Origin: Rhodocollybia butyracea
Lineage: Eukaryota > Basidiomycota > Agaricomycetes > Agaricales > Omphalotaceae
Direction of reading: 5' to 3'
Assembly: GCA_015501585.1 (NCBI GenBank)
Contig: JADNRY010000155.1
Coordinates: 84,994 to 148,993 of the forward strand
DNA length: 64,000 nt
Within the stretch, counting starts at the first letter, position 1; each line of letters starts with the position of its first letter. Positions 57,743-64,000 of this stretch are shown here, one piece after another. The notes below the pieces were generated by a model, which worked only from the letters and a program-made list of their open reading frames with translations, did no database searches and was not told the DNA's origin. The position numbers were made by a program, and so were the translations under genes.

Positions 57743-60147
57743 TTAAACAGACCCTTTTTCTTTTTCGTCTTCAAATCCATCGTCAGCGACGATGGTAGTT
57801 TCTCCGGTTCCCATCAAGCTAGTGTCAAATCCATTGGCCTCAAGGTATTCCCGGAACTGTCGAGGGCATAATTAGTACTATTACACGCTTTGCAGCATAT
57901 TACCCAAGCCTTACTTTTTCATCTTCGGCTGCCATTCCGTCGTGACTCAAAGGCCTAATGAAGAAAAATGTGACGAGGGCACTGAAAATGGCAAGACCAC
58001 TGCCGACCCAGAAAGGGCCAGTGTTACCACGAGTGGTAGTTGCTCCACCGAAGGCTAATATAACAGCTATTGTTAGCGAGAATAGATTGCCTTCTAAACA
58101 CAATCACCATTAATCATTGGCGGGAATGCCCAAGTACCGACAAAGGCTCCAATCTTTCCGATAGCAGCAGCAGTTCCGTAGAATTGACCACGGACGGCAG
58201 TAGGAGCGGTTTTGCTAGCGAGGAGACCAAGACAGTTGCCGGGGCCTGACAGATTCACGGTATGGGTAGGCAATATCGGACTAAAGGGTAAGACTCACCG
58301 AGTTCACCCAGACTCAAGAAGATACCATATACAACCTGTGCGAAATATTAGTAGTGTTATAAGTTACTAAATATGTGAGCTGACCGCGAAAGCAGCAATG
58401 TGCGAGGTGAGTCTATATATAATCAGAACATGAAATAGTAGGTAAACGGATGGTCATACTTTACGTAGGCACCGCTCATGATGAATCCAATGACCGCTTG
58501 ACACAACAGTCCGGTAATCTAAACGACTATTGAGAAAAAGAGCGACGCGCAGCGTCATCACCAACTCTCACCATACAATACTTAGGTCCAAGGTAATCGA
58601 CAACAAAGGCCCCACCGACAGCACCTGGAACATAAAACAAGCTGGCAGATATTGAGATTTGCTGGGAGCACAAGGTGACATGACCACGCACTTGATGATG
58701 ATATTCCAACCAAATACGACGGGGAGCGCTTCGCTTCCACCTGTAATGCTATATACGAGTTAAGAAAGGAACATCTGAGGAGTAGCAGACCTACCTGTCG
58801 ACAATCGATGAGCTGTAGATGCCGAAGGGGTAGCTAAAGATATATTTAGGACGAATGGAGTCAAAGCAAATAATGTACATACGTGATGAAATCATATATC
58901 TGAGATAAAGTTGTTTGTTAGCTGTTTCGCAGATGGGTAGTAAAGACGATGGACTCACAAACCATGTTACCGAAATGGCAGCGAGAGATGACCAGTAGCG
59001 ACGAATAACAAGCATGTAACTGGCAAAGGTTGATCAACTCGAGCACAAGAAGTATCCACTTGGTTGGAACGCACGGAATTTTGACTTTTTTTCATGGATG
59101 ACTTCTTGTAAGAATCAGGCTCCTCCATGCTAAGTCGCCAGATGAAGACGAGCATTGCAGGTACGAATCCAAGGCCAAGAGACATACGCCAGACGGCTCG
59201 CAGATGGTTGTTACCAAATATCCAGAAAAGAACGAGGGGGACAAATCCAGAAATAACGAAGCCGATATCGATCATAGCGTCTGCAACGAGTGTAAGCATA
59301 GGAAGAGATCTCAGGAAAATCGACGGACTGGTGGCGAGAGCAAACCATCTATGTTGGGCATTCTTGCAATTTGTTTTTGCTCTGTCTGCTCTGACGCAGA
59401 TACAGACCCACATGGGTATTCAGCTCCGACTCCAATCCCGAGTAAAAACCTATGATAGAAACTGAGAGCCCGCAATCTTGTTCGAGAAGAGACCCGACCT
59501 GCAAAGCACTCAAACATTGCAAGAGTTCCTCCCACACTGTGATGGGCTCCTTCTGAAGCAGCGGAAAGCAGAGAGAAGAACGCAACGATGGCAGTGGCGG
59601 TCATCATTCCAAATTTTCGACCCATCTTGTCCGATAAATATCCTGGTCAACCATGTAGTCAGCACTGGTTCATTTAATGCAACAATACTTAAACACACCG
59701 AAGACAATCATTCCAACCACTGTGCCTGCAAACAACACGCTACTCACAACAGTCAAATAGTTGTGTGCATCGACTTCGTCACCATAGATGCGCTTCAACA
59801 CTGAGAAGATTCTTAGAGTGGGTGCTCTTTTGCCAGATTGGGAAAAACAGGAACTAACAAGTATTCACTATAGGAAGAAGAAAGATGTGGTCAGATTTAT
59901 CTTAAAGTTTTGCCTTAAGAAGCTTTACCTTCGCTGATAACACCATTGGCATAACCTACAAAATGAGAAAATTAGCGCTGTCATGGAAGACGGAACCAAA
60001 GGTAGCTAGTGACCGTCGGAGAACAGGGCCGTTCCACAACTAAAGAGACTTTGAGTATAGATTCACTGAACATCACCGAATAACACACGCAAAAATCAGG
60101 GAAACGCCTGAAAGACGACTTCGCAGTGGCTGGTCACTCATCGACAT
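57743..60147 (-). CDS. MFS transporter, glycerophosphodiester/phosphate:H+ symporter type (GIT1/PHO84-like)
   Basis: A multi-exon gene on the minus strand, from a start near ATG 60147 ([14 protein letters not shown]) to TAA 57743. Segments in order: [17 protein letters not shown] in helix 1, DAHNYLTVV, the MFS loop 2-3 signature [11 protein letters not shown] (near 59625), the family-typical [15 protein letters not shown] (near 59420), WFALATNSMIDIGF-type helix, [15 protein letters not shown], a hydrophilic central loop, [17 protein letters not shown] helix 7, [54 protein letters not shown] and an acidic C-tail ([13 protein letters not shown]). Twelve membrane helices are expected. Such proteins import phosphate or glycerophosphodiesters at the plasma membrane with protons. 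Substrate assignment is by family resemblance only, and not every exon boundary was resolved. Confidence 0.82.
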
Positions 60148-60149
60148 CA

Positions 60150-62490
60150 CTATGGGCGAAGAAAAGACCCAACGTGCTCCATAGAACTTTTGCAATCGAG
60201 TTTTATTGGCTTCTCCCGTTATCAGGCGCCCATTGATTTTGTACGTACCCCGGGACACGTTCAAACTTCCCGACCGGTTCCCGACCAATAAAGCCCGACG
60301 TTGGACTAAGTACTAAGTAAAAGTCATCATTTCTCTCTCCATTGTTCCAGTAACTCAAATGAATTGAAATAGTAGCCACAAGGTTATGACCTAGGTGGGG
60401 AAAACCATATGGTATCGTATCGGATTGATGCGCTACGGTAAGTTTGAACTAACACGGGTAATGAAGTTGAACGTGCATATACACAGCAATAAAAATACTG
60501 ACCAGAGAAGTGGTACGGTACGAGGAGCTCCGTCATTCCGCTTCTGGTCGCTTCGGTACCTGATGTCCCGACGGAATTCAGGCAATGAACGTTCGCTCGA
60601 GGCAATCACAGCAGTGACAGAGAAAGCCGGACATGGTTGAACACTTGATCAAGTTGAAGTCGAGCAAAGTAATGATTGGGGCAGGAGGAGGAGGAGAAAA
60701 GTCCTGGTGAAAAGGTTAATGATGATGATACAGGCACAGGAGCTGTTTGTGAGACTAGCAAAAGATAGGTAAGTCTGGAAATGGTCCGACTAGATGAAAT
60801 TGTGGAACTGTGCTTGACGAAGATGCCAGCAATCAAAGCTTTGGGGCTGATGTCCGTCAGTGCCTTGTGGGATCCGTCAATGTTCATCGATATTCAGTTC
60901 ATAGACGTCCAGTCCATAGATGAGAGTCAAGTTTTGGGGTGACAAGATCGTATCAATAGTGGGGGAGCTTGTGCGCTTTTTTTTTTTTTTTTTTTTGCAG
61001 GACGAGGGTTGACGAGGGTTGACGAGAGGAATTCCAAAGGTAATTTCAAGGGAGACTATATTTTGGGCAATTTTTCTCATGATGCTAGAGAAATCTTGCT
61101 AGCCCCCCTGCTGCTCCTACCTGCAGCGAGACTGGGGGATTACACCGGTCTTTCGAGTCCCGAACATCGGACCACGACCGCAGCGGGTACCAAAGATCCA
61201 GAGGTCTGACTGTCGACAGATTAGATTCGTCAATGATACCAAGAGATTAATGAACTTGTATCGTTGATGACTGTAAGAAGGCCAGACGGTACAGGACGAG
61301 ATCCTACCGAGTCCCAGTGTGTGGTGTGGCTGGACTCAGGGCCAATTCTGACACATTAAGCCACAACGTGACCGTCACATGGAAAGTTAAGTGAATTAGC
61401 GCCTTCATACGTCATTCCTCGTCCAACCTTTGTCTGCACTCAACACCAAAGCCATTGATCTGTTCAGCTCAATCTCTTACGAAAATACTTACTACAAGCG
61501 CAGATACGTCCTTCCGAAACACTATCGTCGTCTCTGCTCGTACTTTTACATACGAGACTAGACGGTTTGCATGCTGCATGCACGCCCGGCTAAACTCTGT
61601 GGACCCCCAAGGCCTCAAAGCCTCAAAGGCTAATGAATGTACATAACTCATCCACCCCAATTGAAGCGGCGTAATCGACTTGAAATTTCGCATCGTCGCC
61701 GTTCACTTTTCCCCCATATGTTGCCTCCGCTGTCGTGACGTCTCAATGTCAAACTGGCACAAATCTCAAGTCTACTATCAGAATCACTTTGTCTATTCTC
61801 CAGTGCCTCGTGTAGGCTAATGTCAACCCTGAAGTAACCGGCTTTTTTCTCCTGTCGTACTAAAAGAAAATCGACTTACTTTCTTGGCCGTGGATACCCA
61901 TGACGCACAAACATCCACGATTTTTGACTTGTATCTGCAATCAGGATCACCAACTTTCTCAACTTCAGGATTTATCAACTATCATGGATACAACGGTAAA
62001 AATGCGAAGGTTTCTTATCGCCTCAAGGTGAAGAACTGTCAAAACATACTCAACTGGCATCCACTCATCTGGCAGTTTCTCCAGAGGTATTACCGTATGC
62101 TACACGAATACCGGATCAGAGAAAATGACATTGGACAATGTCAATCATCTCTCTGACATGTCCAGGGAATGTTCCAGTGAATACCAAACCACGAAATTTT
62201 TCCTCATTCGTCTGATCCCGGCGTCATGAGGCCTCCAGAAAGGCCTTTTTTTAGGTCTGAGAGCTACCTATATGCTGTTGTATGCTCCCTTGAATAAACA
62301 CCGACGCTACACGATGTATCTTAGCTTCAAAAGGCTCTTTCTTATAGTTTAATGAAAGAAGCCGCAAAGCCTGACTCAAATCTCTCGAATCTTGGAAGGT
62401 AGATTGCCGCAAATACATAAAAGTGGATGACTATGCATATGTTTTTCGTCGTGTCGGGTACACCTCACTCGTGCTTGTGCTCTTCCCAGC
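60150..62490. other. intergenic with no recognised gene
   Basis: Upstream region of the MFS gene, then sequence with short ORFs (for example 61884-62153, with no identifiable features). There is a run of about 21 T at 60977-60997 and a short GACGAGGGTT tandem repeat just after it. Confidence 0.45.
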
Positions 62491-62496
62491 TCCATT

Positions 62497-63178
62497 ATGT
62501 CGTCCCATCTTAATCTGATACTGGAAACCCGACAATCCTTATTAACACGAACATTCATGATGACAAAGATGGCCGAATACTATTACCAGGTTATGACAGA
62601 ACACGGACAGGAAATCGTCACAAAAGTGAAGAATATCGAGGGAGATATCATTGCATGCTGGCAATGGCGGGACCCCGCCCCGATATCATCGCATTGGGGA
62701 CCGGTCCAGCCTGTACCTCTGGGTGCTTGGTTGAAGAAAAGTATGATGCCTTTTAAAGAGTAAGTATCGTTGTTCGAGTTGTTGATGAAACTGAAACTTT
62801 GAAAAGATCTGTAACGTTCGAAGATGGAATCGGACGACACTTCAAATGGAAGGGTTTGGGAACTCCCCATTACCTTAGAGGTAAGCAAAGAGTTCCTCTA
62901 ATTAATTCACTAGTTATCTGATTGTGAGCCGCTTTACTTTTTGTACTAGTAGCTGTATTCCGAAGATAACAAGAAGCATCCTATTGCCCAATTCGTCAAA
63001 TCACACTCAATCTTTACATCTATCCAACGGATCCATCGCCTAGTCTTCAAAGGGTACAAGCAAACTCTTAGTGGATGAACGAGGGCAGCAGATTCTTGAT
63101 CTTGTGGTTGTATCGTTTCTGGTGCTGGAGAAGAACCGACGGGCAATAGAAAATGCTACGACTATGGTTGGGCGGTGA
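62497..63178 (+). pseudogene. DUF6593 family protein, probably frame-broken
   Basis: Exon 1 (62497 to about 62760) begins LNLILETRQSLLTRTF and contains YYYQVMTEHG, IEGDIIACWQWRDPAPI and WLKKSM, matching the β-rich pattern of DUF6593 proteins. A GT-AG intron leads to exon 2 (SVTFEDGIGRHFKWKGLG), which holds the conserved aromatic DG-x-x-FKWK motif. Exon 3 from about 62951 gives YSEDNKKHPIAQFV and LVFKGYKQTL. The C-terminal segment (DERGQQILDLVVVSFLVLEK, ending TGA 63176) lies in another frame after CTTAGTGGATG near 63072. The exon 2/3 join also does not keep phase. Either the gene is broken or there are sequencing indels. No function is known for the family. Confidence 0.65.
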
Positions 63179-63533
63179 AGGATTGCGAGTTTATTTTCAG
63201 GTATTACTTACATAGACTATTCTGGACCTTTCTGGACGTGTATACTAGTTTTGGTTATCGCATTCTCTGACTACTATAGGTTCAGACCCTGAAAAAACGG
63301 AATTACACTGACTGAGGAACGACCCACATATGTACTACATATATTACAAGCAGTACAAACTAGGAGAACATAACATAGGATAACCATATCTTCCAGAGTA
63401 TGTAGGCGATGACGCGTCGGAGGTTAATACATACTACGTAGACAAGACCAAGAAGTTTAAGAAATGATACAAAGTTGTCCATAATGAAAACGCCAAATCC
63501 ACTATCCTCGCAATCGGCACAGACTATTTGGGA

Positions 63534-64000
63534 TTATCTGTATGATGGCCATTTGTCTGATATATGTATCGATGTAGCGGCTGCTGTTGCTGTTGATTTG
63601 CCGGGAAGGTTTAGGTGAAGCGGTAGGCCGCGGCGATAATAACTTGTGACACGGTGGTCTGAACCGGAGGCAGATGATCCGATAACCGGAGAAGAAACTG
63701 TGTTCACTGCTACGACAGGCATCGGCCACGTTGATTCGCAGGAGGAGCAGTTGTCACGGATAACGGGGTTGGAAATATGCGGTTGCTGTTGGTTCTGAAG
63801 GATGGCGATGGCATTGGGTGGATGAGGGTGTGGAGGATGAGTTGCTTGCGTTGACCATGGGAACTGGTGTTGGGCAGCGCTTGTAGAACCAACGGCGTCA
63901 CTATTGTTGTCTGTTTCACGCCGTCGTTTGATACCGCGTCCCGAGGAGCTTTCTTTGAGACCGAGCTGTGTTGCTTTGATAAGAATTTGATGTCTGAACG
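63534..64000 (-). CDS. C-terminal part of an unknown gene running off the right edge
   Basis: One minus-strand frame is open from the window edge to TAA at 63534, about 155 codons without a stop. It begins with a basic stretch (GRGIKRRRETDNN) that could be a nuclear localisation signal, followed by Pro/His/Gln-rich low-complexity sequence (HPPHPHPPNAIA-like, QNQQQPH) and a Ser/Thr/Ala-rich tail. Composition is typical of fungal transcription factors or other nuclear regulators, but no DNA-binding domain lies inside the window. Confidence 0.5.
   Translation of the reverse strand, partial: FRHQILIKATQLGLKESSSGRGIKRRRETDNNSDAVGSTSAAQHQFPWSTQATHPPHPHPPNAIAILQNQQQPHISNPVIRDNCSSCESTWPMPVVAVNTVSSPVIGSSASGSDHRVTSYYRRGLPLHLNLPGKSTATAAATSIHISDKWPSYR

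Noticed and set aside
8554..60147. Secondary-metabolite gene cluster made of the P450s plus the MFS transporter
   Set aside because: No backbone enzyme, methyltransferase or pathway regulator is visible, the transporter is of a phosphate/glycerophosphodiester type, and the P450s are paralogues of one another, so a joint pathway is not supported.
60977..60997. Poly(T) tract as the tail of a minus-strand retroposon
   Set aside because: No upstream retroposed gene or flanking target duplication could be seen, so a simple homopolymer is the safer description.
1..64000. CRISPR arrays, operons, ribosome binding sites or rRNA genes
   Set aside because: The repeats seen are tandem, inverted or segmental without regularly spaced unique spacers, and the gene structure is clearly that of a eukaryote; no rRNA-like conserved stretch was noticed.

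Overview
The window looks like nuclear DNA of an Agaricomycete (mushroom-forming) fungus. Most genes are split into short exons by 47-65 bp GT-AG introns. Several families typical of this group are present: OrdA-type tandem P450s, a DUF6534 seven-helix membrane protein, a DUF6593 protein, a decayed RecQ-like helicase of the kind that litters mushroom genomes, F-box/LRR-like proteins and a glycerophosphodiester-type MFS carrier. Coding density is low, and much of the DNA is duplicated, decayed or transposon-derived. No genus can be named from the sequence alone.

Layout. 0.4-2.3 kb: F-box paralogue A (5'-truncated). 3.0-3.8 kb: unrecognised gene. 4.4-6.8 kb: decayed block (F-box copy B, small minus-strand fragment, degraded copy of a Ser-rich coiled-coil gene). 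7.5-10.8 kb: duplicated leader plus P450-1. 10.86-11.04 kb: a 185-bp solo LTR with a 5-bp target duplication. 11.5-15.5 kb: LTR-derived DNA, a 21-bp minisatellite, a 116-bp-arm near-perfect inverted repeat and a decayed cysteine-rich minus-strand ORF. 16.6-17.5 kb: a tandem duplication. 18.3-19.9 kb: the longest uninterrupted ORF (543 aa), copia-Gag-like at its N-terminus with an unrelated tail. 22.1-23.0 kb: RecQ-like pseudogene. 23.7-31.9 kb: second copy of the duplicated block (leader, P450-2, antisense ORF, F-box copy C, coiled-coil gene). 33.9-36.0 kb: P450-3. 36.0-41.8 kb: gene-poor. 42.0-49.0 kb: P450-4 (one frameshift), antisense ORF, fragments of the coiled-coil gene and of a sixth P450, then P450-5 (many frameshifts). 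49.3-52.5 kb: small membrane protein (minus) and the intact F-box gene D. 53.1-54.7 kb: DUF6534 gene. 55.9-56.3 kb: LINE C-terminal relic. 57.7-60.1 kb: MFS transporter (minus). 62.5-63.2 kb: DUF6593 gene. 63.5-64.0 kb: C-terminus of a gene running off the right edge (minus).

The organising theme is repeated duplication of one module: leader, P450, antisense ORF, F-box, coiled-coil gene. Copies are at different stages of decay. P450-1, -2 and -3 can be spliced into complete proteins of 515, 515 and 512 aa from 12 exons with conserved intron positions. P450-4 has one -1 frameshift and P450-5 at least six. P450-1, -2, -4 and -5 carry a ~60-bp hairpin inside intron 3 that looks like a tiny TA-flanked transposon and is missing from P450-3. 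No backbone biosynthetic enzyme (PKS, NRPS, terpene synthase) is visible, so this is a P450 expansion rather than a demonstrable biosynthetic cluster. I found no CRISPR, operon or wholly new system. The best candidates for novelty are the Gag-fusion ORF, the hairpin-bearing region at 12.3-12.7 kb and the intronic micro-element.
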